The notes under the pieces are model-generated. The model was not told the origin of the DNA. It worked only from the letters and a program-made list of their open reading frames with translations, and searched no databases. The translations under genes and the position numbers were made by a program. DNA of 64,000 nucleotides from Variovorax sp. Root473. GTDB taxonomy: Bacteria; Pseudomonadota; Gammaproteobacteria; Burkholderiales; Burkholderiaceae_C. Below, piece after piece: positions 27,478-36,244 of the stretch (position 1 is its first letter; every line of letters starts with the position of its first letter). Location: assembly GCF_001426505.1 (NCBI RefSeq), contig NZ_LMEV01000016.1:62001-126000 (forward strand). Direction: 5' to 3'.

Positions 27478-28437
27478 TCAGCCGCCGCTCTCGAGCGAGT
27501 ACGCGGCGTTGCGGTCTTGCGCCAGGCGCTCGGCCAGCTGGGGCAGCGCCTCGGCCAGCAACGGCTTCAGCGTGTAGGGCGGGTTGATCAGGAACATTCC
27601 GCTCGCCGGCAGGCCCGGGCGCTGCGTTTCGCCCGAGGCGGCGTCCTTCGTGATCTTGCTCGACTTGACGGTCAGCGTGGCGTGCAGCCACGACTTGCCG
27701 GCCTTGGTCGCCATCGTCTTCAGGCGGCGCGGCAGGTCGTGCGCTTCGGGGCGCGGAATGATCGGATACCAGACCGCATACGTGCCCGTGGCGAAGCGCT
27801 TGAGCGCCTCGGCCGCGAAATCGAGCACGCGGCCGTAGTCGGTCTTCATTTCGTAGCTTGGGTCCATCAGCACCAGCGCGCGGCGCGAGGGCGGCGGCAG
27901 GAACTTGGTGGCGCTGCCGAAGCCGTCTTCGGTCAACACGGCGATCTGCCGGCCGGCCTCGAGCTGCGCGATGTTGGCGCCGAGCGTGCGCGAATCGGTC
28001 GGGTGCAGCTCGAACAGCTTGAGCTTGTCGTGGTCGCGCAGCAGGTGCTGCACGATGAACGGCGAGCCGGGGTAGACGCGCGCACCGCCCTTGGGGTTGA
28101 AGTCGTGGATCACGCTCAGGTAGCGGGCGATGGCTTCGGCGACCGGCTTGTCCTCGGCGGGGGCTGCGGGCTTCTTGCCCGTCGACTTGGCGGCCGGGGC
28201 AGGCGTGTCGGGGGCTTTTTCCGGCGCGGCGAAGAAGCGCAGCACGCCGTCGGCCGCTTCGCCGCTGGTGCCGGCGTAGTCACCGTCGAGCCGGTACAGG
28301 CCGGCGCCGGCGTGCGTGTCGACGACGGTCAGCGCAGCGTCTTTTTCAAGCAGGTGGTCGAGCGTGGCAATCAGGACCGTGTGCTTGAGCACGTCGGCGT
28401 GGTTGCCGGCATGGAACGCGTGGCGGTAACTGAACAT
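27478..28437 (-). CDS. rlmJ: 23S rRNA (adenine-2030-N6)-methyltransferase RlmJ
   Basis: SAM-dependent rRNA methylase, 319 aa against about 280 in E. coli. The N-terminus MFSYRHAFHAGNHADVLKH is the family hallmark, with THAGAGLY as the SAM motif near 41-48. The catalytic motif IV reads DPSYE at 192-196, where E. coli has DPPYE. An Ala/Pro/Lys-rich insertion at about 70-98 accounts for the extra length. Starts at ATG 28437. Convergent with rlpA (10-bp gap). Confidence 0.93.
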   Translation of the reverse strand: MFSYRHAFHAGNHADVLKHTVLIATLDHLLEKDAALTVVDTHAGAGLYRLDGDYAGTSGEAADGVLRFFAAPEKAPDTPAPAAKSTGKKPAAPAEDKPVAEAIARYLSVIHDFNPKGGARVYPGSPFIVQHLLRDHDKLKLFELHPTDSRTLGANIAQLEAGRQIAVLTEDGFGSATKFLPPPSRRALVLMDPSYEMKTDYGRVLDFAAEALKRFATGTYAVWYPIIPRPEAHDLPRRLKTMATKAGKSWLHATLTVKSSKITKDAASGETQRPGLPASGMFLINPPYTLKPLLAEALPQLAERLAQDRNAAYSLESGG

Positions 28438-28521
28438 GGAATGAGGCCTGAAAAAGTGGAAAGGGGAGCGCTAGACTCGCGCGGCGCTACATTGATTTAC
28501 AAAACACAACGAGGGGCAGCA

Positions 28522-29187
28522 ATGCGAGGAGCCGGATGGCGATTTTGGGGCCTGTGCGTCGGCGCGGGTGTTTTGTCTATTTTGACGGGCTGCGCGTCGG
28601 TCACCCACGGGACGACCCAGAACGTGAAGATCGAGACCCTGTCGGCCGAAGGCAAGGTCGTCGACGGCGCCCGCTGCCGGGTCTCCAACGACCGCAATGA
28701 TGCCGTGGTGCGCTCCGGCCAGACCCTGCCGGTGCGGCGCTCGGGGGAGAACCTGAGCATCGAATGCACCCAGGCCGGCCTGGCGCCGGCCCGCGGCCAG
28801 GCGATTTCGCGCGTCAACGTGGGCCTGGTCGGCAACGTGATGATCGGCGGCCTGGTCGGCGTGGCGATCGACACCGGCACCGGCGCGGGCTTCAACTACC
28901 CGAGCTGGATCCGGCTGATCTTCGGCGAGGTGCGCAGTTTCGACCGCACCGCGCAGACCGGCGACGAAGCGACGGTCGGCATGAAGATCGGCACGACCGA
29001 GGTGGCGGCGCCGAAGGCGGCCGCTGCATCTGTGCCTGCGCCCGTGCCGGCGGTGGTGCTTCCGCCGCCGCCGCCCGTGGCCGTCGCGCCAGTTCGCCCG
29101 GCGCCTGCCGCCCCGTCGCCGTCCGCGGCGCCCGACGCCCGGGTCTCGATGGACGACCTGAGGGGCTTGCTGCCTGCCAAGCCGTGA
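28522..29187 (+). CDS. Putative lipoprotein with Pro/Ala-rich C-terminus
   Basis: Lipoprotein of 221 aa with signal and lipobox LTGC (Cys24). The mature N-terminus (CASVTHGTTQNVKIETL, then GARCRVSN) matches a widespread family of small lipoproteins of unknown role. A Gly-rich hydrophobic segment (about 105-120, GLVGNVMIGGLVGVAIDTGTG) may insert in a membrane. The tail from about 165 is rich in Pro/Ala/Val. ATG 28522 follows GAGGGG. The stop overlaps a possible GTG start of the protease gene (GTGA), suggesting the two products work together. Confidence 0.7.
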   Translation: MRGAGWRFWGLCVGAGVLSILTGCASVTHGTTQNVKIETLSAEGKVVDGARCRVSNDRNDAVVRSGQTLPVRRSGENLSIECTQAGLAPARGQAISRVNVGLVGNVMIGGLVGVAIDTGTGAGFNYPSWIRLIFGEVRSFDRTAQTGDEATVGMKIGTTEVAAPKAAAASVPAPVPAVVLPPPPPVAVAPVRPAPAAPSPSAAPDARVSMDDLRGLLPAKP

Positions 29188-29198
29188 ACCCGGCCTCG

Positions 29199-30434
29199 AT
29201 GAACCCCGCACGGTGGCTGTGTGCCGCAGGTGCCTTGCTGGCCGCCGGCCACGCCGCCGCACTGGAGCCAGATGCCCTGTTTGCCAAGCTGACGGGCAGC
29301 GTCTGGGCTGTGCGGACCTTCGACGCGCAGGAACGCCCGCTGCGCGCCGGCAGCGCGGTGGTGATCGCGCCCGGCCGCCTCGTCACCAACTGCCACGTGC
29401 TTGCCAAGGCCAGCAATTTCGTGGTCAAGCGCGACAACGTCACCTATGGCGCCACGCTCGAGTACCCGGACCCGGGGCGTGACCTGTGCCAGATCAAGGT
29501 CGCCAATTTCACGGCTCCGCCCGTGGCGATGGCGCCCGCCGGCGGGGCGCGCGTCGGCCAGCGCGTGTACGCCATCGGCAATCCGCGCGGACTGGAAAAC
29601 ACGCTGAGCGAAGGCCTGCTGTCGGGCCTGCGCGGCGGTGACGGCGAGGCGCGGCTGCTGCAGACCACGGCCGCCATCGCCCCGGGGTCAAGCGGCGGCG
29701 GGCTGTTCGACAGCGACGGCCGCCTGCTGGGCATCACCACCTTCGCCGCGCGCGACGGCGGCAACCTGAATTTCGCGATGCCGGCCGAGTTCCTGGCGGA
29801 GTTGCCGGCCCGCGCCCAGGCGCAGCTGGCGGCACGGGCGCGCGAGCCCGAAGGCGGCGCCCGGCGCAGCGTTGGCCTGTCGCTGGCGGAGCCGCTGCGC
29901 GCCGGCGACGCGCTCGAGTACGTGCGCACCGACCGGCTCACCGGCAACCGCACGCCGGTGATCTACCGGGTGGACCGGATCAACGGCGACGAGGTGTCGT
30001 TCAACGCGGGCAGCCGAATCGAGAAGGCCAGCGGGCAGGTGGTGTCCATCACGTCGCCGATAGGCGGCCTGTTCGACAGCGCGTCGCCGCCGGGCGGTTG
30101 GGCGCCGAAGGACGACATCCAGCCGGGCATGCGCTGGCACCTCGACTATGTGACGACCACCGACGACCGGCTGCGGCATGAACTCAACGCCTCGGTGGGC
30201 GCTGAACACACGGCCACGGTGGACGGCGTGGAGCTCACGGTGATGCGCATCAGCTACGACGGCTGGATCTATGCCTCCGCCGGCACGGGCGCCGCGCTGA
30301 CCGGCACGCCGTTCAAGGTGGCCGTCCTGTACAGCCCCGACCTGAGACGAATCGTCCAGTTCGAGGCCACGCACCGACGCGCCTATGCCAGCGTGACGAA
30401 CGAGATCCTGGAGCTGGTCCGCATCCAGCGCTGA
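29199..30434 (+). CDS. Periplasmic trypsin-like serine protease (HtrA/DegP-type fold)
   Basis: Secreted chymotrypsin-fold protease, 411 aa. The signal peptide is MNPARWLCAAGALLAAGHAAA. The triad is visible: His in VTNCHVLAKA near 67, Asp in PGRDLCQIKV near 97, and Ser in APGSSGGGLFD near 167. The N-terminal protease domain ends near 205. The remaining 200 residues contain no PDZ motif and are not recognised; they look beta-rich. GTG 29184 in frame, overlapping the lipoprotein stop, is an alternative start five codons longer. It likely works with the upstream lipoprotein in the envelope. The target is unknown. Confidence 0.78.
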   Translation: MNPARWLCAAGALLAAGHAAALEPDALFAKLTGSVWAVRTFDAQERPLRAGSAVVIAPGRLVTNCHVLAKASNFVVKRDNVTYGATLEYPDPGRDLCQIKVANFTAPPVAMAPAGGARVGQRVYAIGNPRGLENTLSEGLLSGLRGGDGEARLLQTTAAIAPGSSGGGLFDSDGRLLGITTFAARDGGNLNFAMPAEFLAELPARAQAQLAARAREPEGGARRSVGLSLAEPLRAGDALEYVRTDRLTGNRTPVIYRVDRINGDEVSFNAGSRIEKASGQVVSITSPIGGLFDSASPPGGWAPKDDIQPGMRWHLDYVTTTDDRLRHELNASVGAEHTATVDGVELTVMRISYDGWIYASAGTGAALTGTPFKVAVLYSPDLRRIVQFEATHRRAYASVTNEILELVRIQR

Positions 30435-30454
30435 GGCCGCCGGAAGGCCAGGAA

Positions 30455-30483
30455 TTGGCCGTTTGGCCATTTCTTCATATAAT
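30455..30483 (+). promoter_or_regulatory. Sigma70 promoter of rplM-rpsI
   Basis: TTGGCC (30455-30460), a 17-nt spacer and a perfect TATAAT (30478-30483), about 160 bp before rplM. A strong promoter is expected for ribosomal protein genes. Confidence 0.8.
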
Positions 30484-30489
30484 CGCGGG

Positions 30490-30641
30490 CTTCGCAGCGT
30501 TTTTGTAGCCCCGCGGCGAAGGCATGCCGGCCACCCATTCATGGGGCGGGCAGGCATGAAAACCCACCTAAGAGATTCCCAGCAGAGGAACGCCGACCGT
30601 GGAAAAGGGCTCGCCAAACCCTCTTATCAAGAGAAAAACTC
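30490..30641 (+). promoter_or_regulatory. Structured 5' leader of rplM, possible ribosomal protein autoregulatory site
   Basis: About 150 nt of untranslated leader. It holds an imperfect hairpin at 30524-30557: ATGCC (30524-30528) with GGCAT (30553-30557), and inside it CCCAT (30534-30538) with ATGGG (30541-30545). Long structured leaders commonly mediate feedback by L13 or S9. No named RNA family was matched by eye. Confidence 0.45.
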
Positions 30642-31073
30642 ATGACCAAAACGTTCAGCGCCAAGCCCGCTGACGTGACGCACGAGTGGTTTGTGATTGA
30701 CGCGACCGACAAGGTCCTCGGACGAGTAGCCAGCGAAGTTGCTCTCCGTTTGCGCGGCAAACACAAGGCCATTTACACGCCTCACGTCGATACCGGTGAC
30801 TACATCGTCATCATCAACGCCGCGCAACTGCGCGTCACCGGCGCCAAGTCGATCGACAAGGTGTACTACCGTCACTCGGGCTACCCGGGCGGTATCACGG
30901 CGACGAACTTCCGCGACATGCAGAACAAGTTCCCGGGCCGTGCCCTGGAAAAGGCCGTCAAGGGCATGCTGCCCAAGGGCCCGCTTGGTTACGCGATGAT
31001 CAAGAAACTCAAGGTGTACGGTGGTGCTGAGCACCCGCATACCGCCCAACAGCCCAAAGTGCTGGAACTGTAA
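30642..31073 (+). CDS. rplM: 50S ribosomal protein L13
   Basis: Large-subunit assembly protein of 143 aa, full length, starting [21 protein letters not shown]. It contains the L13 signature ([28 protein letters not shown]). It is preceded by a strong promoter and a 150-nt leader and followed 12 bp later by rpsI, the near-universal pairing. Confidence 0.99.
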   Translation: MTKTFSAKPADVTHEWFVIDATDKVLGRVASEVALRLRGKHKAIYTPHVDTGDYIVIINAAQLRVTGAKSIDKVYYRHSGYPGGITATNFRDMQNKFPGRALEKAVKGMLPKGPLGYAMIKKLKVYGGAEHPHTAQQPKVLEL

Positions 31074-31085
31074 GGAGCCTTGAGA

Positions 31086-31478
31086 ATGATTGGTGAATGG
31101 AACAATGGCACCGGCCGTCGCAAATCCAGCGTCGCCCGTGTGTTTCTGAAAAAAGGCACCGGCAAGATCACGGTCAACGGCAAGGACATCCAAGCGTTCT
31201 TCGGCCGTGAAACCTCGATCATGATCGCCAAGCAGCCCCTGGCGCTGACCAACAACCTCGAAGCTTTCGACGTGATGGTCAACGTGAACGGCGGCGGCGA
31301 ATCGGGTCAAGCCGGCGCCACGCGCCACGGCATCACCCGTGCCCTGATCGACTACGACGCAACGCTCAAGCCCGTCCTGAGCCAAGCCGGCTTCGTGACG
31401 CGTGACGCGCGTGAAGTCGAACGTAAGAAGGTCGGTCTGCACTCCGCCCGTCGCCGCAAGCAGTTCAGCAAGCGCTGA
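31086..31478 (+). CDS. rpsI: 30S ribosomal protein S9
   Basis: Small-subunit head protein of 130 aa. The N-terminus [20 protein letters not shown] and the basic C-terminal tail ending [17 protein letters not shown], which reaches the P-site tRNA, are both intact. ATG 31086 has AAGGAG eight bases upstream; TTG 31080 in frame was rejected. Second gene of the rplM operon, closed by a terminator. Confidence 0.99.
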   Translation: MIGEWNNGTGRRKSSVARVFLKKGTGKITVNGKDIQAFFGRETSIMIAKQPLALTNNLEAFDVMVNVNGGGESGQAGATRHGITRALIDYDATLKPVLSQAGFVTRDAREVERKKVGLHSARRRKQFSKR

Positions 31479-31500
31479 TCCCTGCTCGTTGCGAGACAAG

Positions 31501-31523
31501 AAGCCGCCTTCGGGCGGCTTTTT
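31501..31523 (+). terminator. Rho-independent terminator after rpsI
   Basis: AAGCCGCC (31501-31508), TTCG tetraloop, GGCGGCTT (31513-31520), then TTT. Confidence 0.85.
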
Positions 31524-31675
31524 CGTGGCCGCGTTCCCCAGGGTGCCCTTGGCGGATGCGGCGTTCGACCCCACTTGCGATGGGTGCTCGCCGCAAGCGG
31601 CCTGCCGAAAATGCGGCATTGCAGTAGCATTCGTCCCATTGGCCGCCACAGCGGTCCCCCAAGGAGTTTCACCCC

Positions 31676-32041
31676 ATGAGCGCTGTTGCCGAAAACATCC
31701 AGACCCAGATGCCCGAGCCGATCGTCTTCACGGACAGTGCGGCCGCCAAGGTCGCCGACCTGATCGCCGAAGAGGGCAATCCCGACCTGAAGCTGCGCGT
31801 GTTCGTGCAAGGTGGCGGTTGCTCGGGCTTCCAGTACGGTTTCACCTTCGATGAGATCACCAACGAGGACGACACCACCATGACCAAGAACGGTGTGTCG
31901 CTGCTGATCGACGCCATGAGCTACCAGTACCTGCTCGGCGCCGAGATCGACTACAAGGAAGACCTGCAGGGCGCCCAGTTCGTCATCAAGAACCCGAACG
32001 CCACCAGCACCTGCGGGTGTGGTTCCAGCTTCTCGGCCTGA
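31676..32041 (+). CDS. erpA: Iron-sulfur cluster insertion protein ErpA
   Basis: A-type Fe-S carrier of 121 aa that passes clusters to apoproteins, including isoprenoid synthesis enzymes. The three ligand cysteines are present: [11 protein letters not shown] near 54 and CGCGSSF at the C-terminus. A Glu/Asp-containing N-terminal stretch ([19 protein letters not shown]) is typical of ErpA rather than IscA. ATG 31676 has AAGGAG upstream. Monocistronic, with its own terminator. Confidence 0.95.
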   Translation: MSAVAENIQTQMPEPIVFTDSAAAKVADLIAEEGNPDLKLRVFVQGGGCSGFQYGFTFDEITNEDDTTMTKNGVSLLIDAMSYQYLLGAEIDYKEDLQGAQFVIKNPNATSTCGCGSSFSA

Positions 32042-32069
32042 TGCCTGGATGCTGCTGACCAGCCCCTCG

Positions 32070-32095
32070 AAAAAGCCGCCTCCGGGCGGCTTTTT
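32070..32095 (+). terminator. Rho-independent terminator after erpA
   Basis: AAAAAGCCGCC (32070-32080), loop TCCG, GGCGGC (32085-32090), TTTTT. Confidence 0.85.
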
Positions 32096-32134
32096 GCTGC
32101 CTGTCGTTTTTCCCTCCGAGTTCGCGCCTTCCCG

Positions 32135-33568
32135 ATGAACCTCGAAACCGCCGTCCCCGTCGATCCGTCCCGCAAGAGCCTGCTGTGGCTCGTGGCCGTC
32201 GGCTTCTTCATGCAGACGCTCGACGCCACGATCATCAACACGGCGCTGCCGGCGATGGCCGCCAGCCTGGGCGAAAGCCCGCTGCGGATGCAATCGGTGG
32301 TGGTGGCTTATGCGCTCACGATGGCGATGCTGATCCCCGCTTCGGGCTGGATCGCCGACCGCTTCGGTACGCGGCGCATCTTCTTCTGCGCCATCGTGCT
32401 GTTCGCGGCCGGGTCGGTGCTGTGCGCGCTCTCACAGGGACTGAGCCAGCTGGTGGCGGCGCGGGTGGTGCAGGGCCTGGGCGGGGCGCTGCTGCTGCCT
32501 GTGGGGCGTCTGGCGCTGCTGCGCACGGTGCCGCGCGGCGAGTTCCTGCAGGCGATGAGTTTCGTGGCCATCCCGGGCCTCATCGGGCCGCTGCTGGGCC
32601 CTACGCTGGGCGGCTGGCTGGTGCAGTACGCCTCCTGGCACTGGATCTTCCTGATCAACGTGCCGGTGGGCCTGGCAGGCTGCATTGCCACGCTGCGCTA
32701 CATGCCGGACCTGCGCGGTGCCGTCCAGAAGCGCTTCGACAGCGTGGGCTACGCGTTGCTGGCCTTCGGCATGGTGGCGATCTCGCTGGCGGTCGACGGC
32801 GTGTCGGGGCTCGGATTGCGCCAGGGCGGCGTGATGGCCGTGCTGATCTTCGGCTTCGCCAGCGTCGTCGCCTACTGGCTGCGCGCGGCGCGCACGCCGG
32901 AGCCGCTGTTCTCGCCCGCGCTGTTCGGCATTCCGACGCTGAGCATCGGCCTGCTGGGCAACCTGTTCTCGCGCCTGGGCAGCAGCTGCATGCCGTTCCT
33001 GGTGCCGCTGCTGCTGCAGGTGTCGATGGGCTATTCGCCGGTGCGCGCCGGGCTGATGATGCTGCCGGTCGCGCTGGCCGGCATGGCCATGAAGCGCTTC
33101 GCCGCGCCGCTGATCACGCGCCACGGCTACCGCCGCGTGCTGGTCGCCAACACGGTGCTGGTGGGCTGCACCATGGCCAGCTTCGGCCTCACGGCACCGG
33201 GGCAGCCGGTGGCGCTGCACCTGCTGCAGCTGCTGGTGTTCGGCGCGGTCAATTCGCTGCAGTTCACGGCCATGAACACCATCACCCTGAAGGATCTCGA
33301 CGGCGGCATGGCCAGCAGCGGCAACAGCCTGCTGTCGATGGTGCAGATGCTGGCGATGAGCCTGGGCGTGGCCGCCGCCGGTGCAGTGCTGGCGAGCTAC
33401 AACGGCGTGTTCGGTGCGGCAACGCCGGTGCAGACGCTCGACGCGTTCCAGGCCACGTTCGCGACCATGGGGCTCATTACGGTGGCTTCCGCCCTGATCT
33501 TCTGGCATTTGCCGGCAGAAGCGCGGGCGGTCCAGCCTGCCCAGCCGGAAGTCTCCGGCCAGGGCTGA
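32135..33568 (+). CDS. MFS drug:H+ antiporter, DHA2 family (MdtD-like)
   Basis: Inner-membrane efflux pump of 477 aa. Motif D1 is FMQTLDATIINTALPAMA in the first membrane segment, motif A GWIADRFGTRR lies between segments 2 and 3, and motif C GPLLGPTLGGWL is in segment 5, the antiporter mark. The family usually has 14 membrane segments and expels lipophilic cations or dyes. The length fits MdtD (471 aa). Starts ATG 32135, 40 bp after the erpA terminator. No adjacent regulator. Confidence 0.87.
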   Translation: MNLETAVPVDPSRKSLLWLVAVGFFMQTLDATIINTALPAMAASLGESPLRMQSVVVAYALTMAMLIPASGWIADRFGTRRIFFCAIVLFAAGSVLCALSQGLSQLVAARVVQGLGGALLLPVGRLALLRTVPRGEFLQAMSFVAIPGLIGPLLGPTLGGWLVQYASWHWIFLINVPVGLAGCIATLRYMPDLRGAVQKRFDSVGYALLAFGMVAISLAVDGVSGLGLRQGGVMAVLIFGFASVVAYWLRAARTPEPLFSPALFGIPTLSIGLLGNLFSRLGSSCMPFLVPLLLQVSMGYSPVRAGLMMLPVALAGMAMKRFAAPLITRHGYRRVLVANTVLVGCTMASFGLTAPGQPVALHLLQLLVFGAVNSLQFTAMNTITLKDLDGGMASSGNSLLSMVQMLAMSLGVAAAGAVLASYNGVFGAATPVQTLDAFQATFATMGLITVASALIFWHLPAEARAVQPAQPEVSGQG

Positions 33569-33574
33569 AGCAGG

Positions 33575-34717
33575 TCAGGCGGGGTAGATCGCGCCGAGCA
33601 CCCGCGCCCCGCGCGCGCCGGTCACGCTCGCGAGGTTGCCGGGTTCGCGGCGCACGGTGCGGCGGGCCAGCCACGCAAAGGCAGCGGCCTCGACCTGCTG
33701 GGGCGGCAGGCCGTGTTCGGACGACGCCTGCACCTGCACGCCGGGCAGCAGGGCGCGCAGGCGGCTCATGAGGTGGTCGTTGAGTGCGCCGCCGCCGCAG
33801 ACGATCAGCAAGGCGCTCTCTTTTTGATAGCTTCTCAGCGCTGCCGCACAGGTGCTGGCGGTCAGCTCGGCCAGCGTGGCCTGCACGTCGACAGGCGCCC
33901 AGGCGGCCGTGCCCAGGCGGCCGGCCAGCCAGTCCGGGTGGAATAAATCGCGCCCCGTGCTCTTCGGCGGCGTCTTGGCGAAATACGGCTCGGCCTGCAG
34001 GCGGGTGAGCAGCTCGGGCAGCACGCGCCCGCTGGCCGCCCACTGGCCGCCCCGGTCGAAGGGCTGGCCGAGGTGGCGCTGGCACCAGTGGTCCATCAGC
34101 GCGTTGGCGGGGCCGCAATCGAAGCCCAGCAGCGTGGCCGTTCCCGCCGGCGCGTTCATGGCGGGCAGCAGGCTCAGGTTGGAGATGCCGCCGAGGTTGA
34201 GCACCGCGACGGGCGCGTCAGCGCGTGCGAACAGCGCCTGGTGAAAGGCCGGCACCAGCGGGGCGCCCTGGCCGCCGGCCGCGAGGTCGCGGCTGCGGAA
34301 GTCGGCGACCACGTCGATGCCGCTCAGTTCGGCCAGCAGCGAGGGGTTGTTGATCTGCAGTGTGTAGCCCGTGCCGTCGAACTCGAGCGGCCGGTGGCGC
34401 ACGGTCTGGCCGTGGGCGCCGATGGCGGTGACGGCTTGCGGGGCGGTGCCAGTGCGGGCCAGCAACTGCGCGACCACGTCGGCATACACCCGCGCCAGGC
34501 CGTTGCCGGCCAGCGCCGCGCGGTGCAGTTCGTTGTCGCCGGGGGTGTTGAGTGCCAGCAGCTCGGCGCGCAACGGGGCGGGGAAGTCGGCGCTGGCGTG
34601 GCCGATCACCGCGAGGTGGCCGTCGTCGGAAAAATCGGCAATGACGCCGTCGACCCCGTCGAGCGAGGTGCCCGACATCAGGCCGATGAAGCGTTGCGAC
34701 TGCAGCGCGGCGGCCAT
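33575..34717 (-). CDS. anmK: Anhydro-N-acetylmuramic acid kinase
   Basis: Cytosolic kinase of 380 aa that converts 1,6-anhydroMurNAc from recycled peptidoglycan to MurNAc-6-phosphate. The ATP-binding motif LMSGTSLDGVDGV lies near 13, the catalytic region FDCGPANALMDHW near 168, and ICGGGALNDHLM near 300. It starts at ATG 34717, 20 bp after the M23 peptidase gene on the same strand, so cell wall turnover and recycling genes are co-transcribed. Its 3' end is convergent with the MFS pump. Confidence 0.96.
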   Translation of the reverse strand: MAAALQSQRFIGLMSGTSLDGVDGVIADFSDDGHLAVIGHASADFPAPLRAELLALNTPGDNELHRAALAGNGLARVYADVVAQLLARTGTAPQAVTAIGAHGQTVRHRPLEFDGTGYTLQINNPSLLAELSGIDVVADFRSRDLAAGGQGAPLVPAFHQALFARADAPVAVLNLGGISNLSLLPAMNAPAGTATLLGFDCGPANALMDHWCQRHLGQPFDRGGQWAASGRVLPELLTRLQAEPYFAKTPPKSTGRDLFHPDWLAGRLGTAAWAPVDVQATLAELTASTCAAALRSYQKESALLIVCGGGALNDHLMSRLRALLPGVQVQASSEHGLPPQQVEAAAFAWLARRTVRREPGNLASVTGARGARVLGAIYPA

Positions 34718-34737
34718 GCCGGGAAGAGCGTCGAGGC

Positions 34738-36084
34738 TCAGTCGGCGCTGGCCTGGATCACCGAGAAGGCGGCGGCCAGCTCGGTGCGGGCGCCCACGGC
34801 GATGCGTTCGAAGGCCGGACGCATCGCGGCGGTGATCGGTGCGCCGCCTTCTTGCGCGATCGTGGTCGGGTCCTGGTAGGCCCCGCCGACGCGGTATTCG
34901 AAATGCAGGTGCGGACCCGTGGCCCAGCCGGTCGAGCCGACGGCGCCGATGGTCTGGCCCTGGCTCACGCTTTCGCCGGCTTTTACGTTGATGCGGCTCA
35001 GGTGCGCGTAGGCCGTTTGCTGGTTGTTGCGGTGGTTGATGATGACGATGTTGCCGTAGCCGCTTTGCGTGCCGGCGAAGTCGACCGTGCCGTCACCGAC
35101 CGTGCGCACTGCGGTGCCCGTGGGCGCCGCAAAGTCGACGCCGTTGTGCTGGCGCCAGCTGTTCAGGATCGGATGCATGCGCATCGCGAAGCCGCTGGAC
35201 ACGCGCGAGAACTCGACCGGCGTGGCCAGGTAGGCCTTGCGCAGGCTGTCGCCGTTCGGGCGGTAGTAGCTGCCCTTCTGGCCCGCGCCGGGGGGCTGGA
35301 ACCACACCGCCTGGTGGATCTTGCCGTTGTTCTCGAACTCGGCCGAGAGCACGCGGCCGCTGCGCAACGCCTGGCCATCGGCTTCGAAGGTCTCGTAGAC
35401 CACGGCGAAGCGGTCGCCCTTGCGCAGCGAGCGCACGTCGACGTCGCCCGCGAAGATGTCGGCCAGCTGGCTTGCCACCGCATCGGGAATGCGCGAGTCG
35501 TCGGTGGCGGCGAACAGCGAGCTGCGGATGGTGCCGCTGGCCAGGCGCGTGCCCGGCGTCAGCATGTCGCGCTCGGTGCGGGCGACGAAGCCGGTGGGCG
35601 TGCGTTCGATGACGAAACGCTTGAAGCCGCCGTCGGCGTCGGGAATCCAGCGCGCGCTGAGCCTCTGCAGCTGGTTTTCCTGCGTGGCTTCGGCCGTCAC
35701 GGTGCGCCCGACGCGCGCGAAGATCGCCTGGCGAGCCTCGGCGTTGCCGCGCACGAAGGCGGTGGCGGCGGGGTCGGAAATGCCCAGGCGCTTCATGAGC
35801 GCCTCGGCCGTGTCGCTGGCGCGCGAGACGTCGGTGCGGAACAGCGTGAAGCTGAAGTTCTCGAGCGACGCCGACTGGTCGGCGAAGGACACCGGCGCGG
35901 TGGCTTCGAGCACTTGCTGCACGGGGAGGTCGGATGCGTCGGGACCGAGCGAGGCGACCGCGAGGGTGCCGGCGCTGAGCAGCATCGCAGCGATCGCCGC
36001 GGTGATCTGCTTGGGATATGTCCGGAATGTATAAGCCACGCGGGAAGCGAGAAGCTCCTCGGCGGCAAGAATGCCGTTGATCAA
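34738..36084 (-). CDS. M23/LytM-family murein metalloendopeptidase
   Basis: Membrane-anchored peptidoglycan hydrolase of 448 aa. One N-terminal hydrophobic segment (about 26-46, ITAAIAAMLLSAGTLAVASL) anchors or exports it. The middle resembles the OapA/MepM-type substrate region. The LytM domain (about 300-410) has zinc ligands in HNGVD (His313, Asp317) and HLHFE (His392, His394), all present, so it should be an active DD-endopeptidase. The only in-frame start before the membrane segment is TTG 36084. Operon with anmK; divergent from tyrS, an arrangement often seen in betaproteobacteria. Confidence 0.92.
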   Translation of the reverse strand: MINGILAAEELLASRVAYTFRTYPKQITAAIAAMLLSAGTLAVASLGPDASDLPVQQVLEATAPVSFADQSASLENFSFTLFRTDVSRASDTAEALMKRLGISDPAATAFVRGNAEARQAIFARVGRTVTAEATQENQLQRLSARWIPDADGGFKRFVIERTPTGFVARTERDMLTPGTRLASGTIRSSLFAATDDSRIPDAVASQLADIFAGDVDVRSLRKGDRFAVVYETFEADGQALRSGRVLSAEFENNGKIHQAVWFQPPGAGQKGSYYRPNGDSLRKAYLATPVEFSRVSSGFAMRMHPILNSWRQHNGVDFAAPTGTAVRTVGDGTVDFAGTQSGYGNIVIINHRNNQQTAYAHLSRINVKAGESVSQGQTIGAVGSTGWATGPHLHFEYRVGGAYQDPTTIAQEGGAPITAAMRPAFERIAVGARTELAAAFSVIQASAD

Positions 36085-36244
36085 ACTGTGGATTCCAACT
36101 CAGGTTCTGCAGGTCCGTGCTGCAAGGCCCAGTGCGTTCAGGGCGGCAGGAGACGGTGCGGAAAAAAGCGCCGCTTAGAATCCGGCGCTTGAAAAGTCGG
36201 GCTGAGTATAGCTTCGGCCACCGGAAAAACTGCCAAAAAAGCCC

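Noticed and set aside
36175..36215. Promoter for tyrS from TTGAAA and TATAGC
   Set aside because: The spacer is only 12 nt and no better -35 box lies at 16-18 nt, so no promoter was called.
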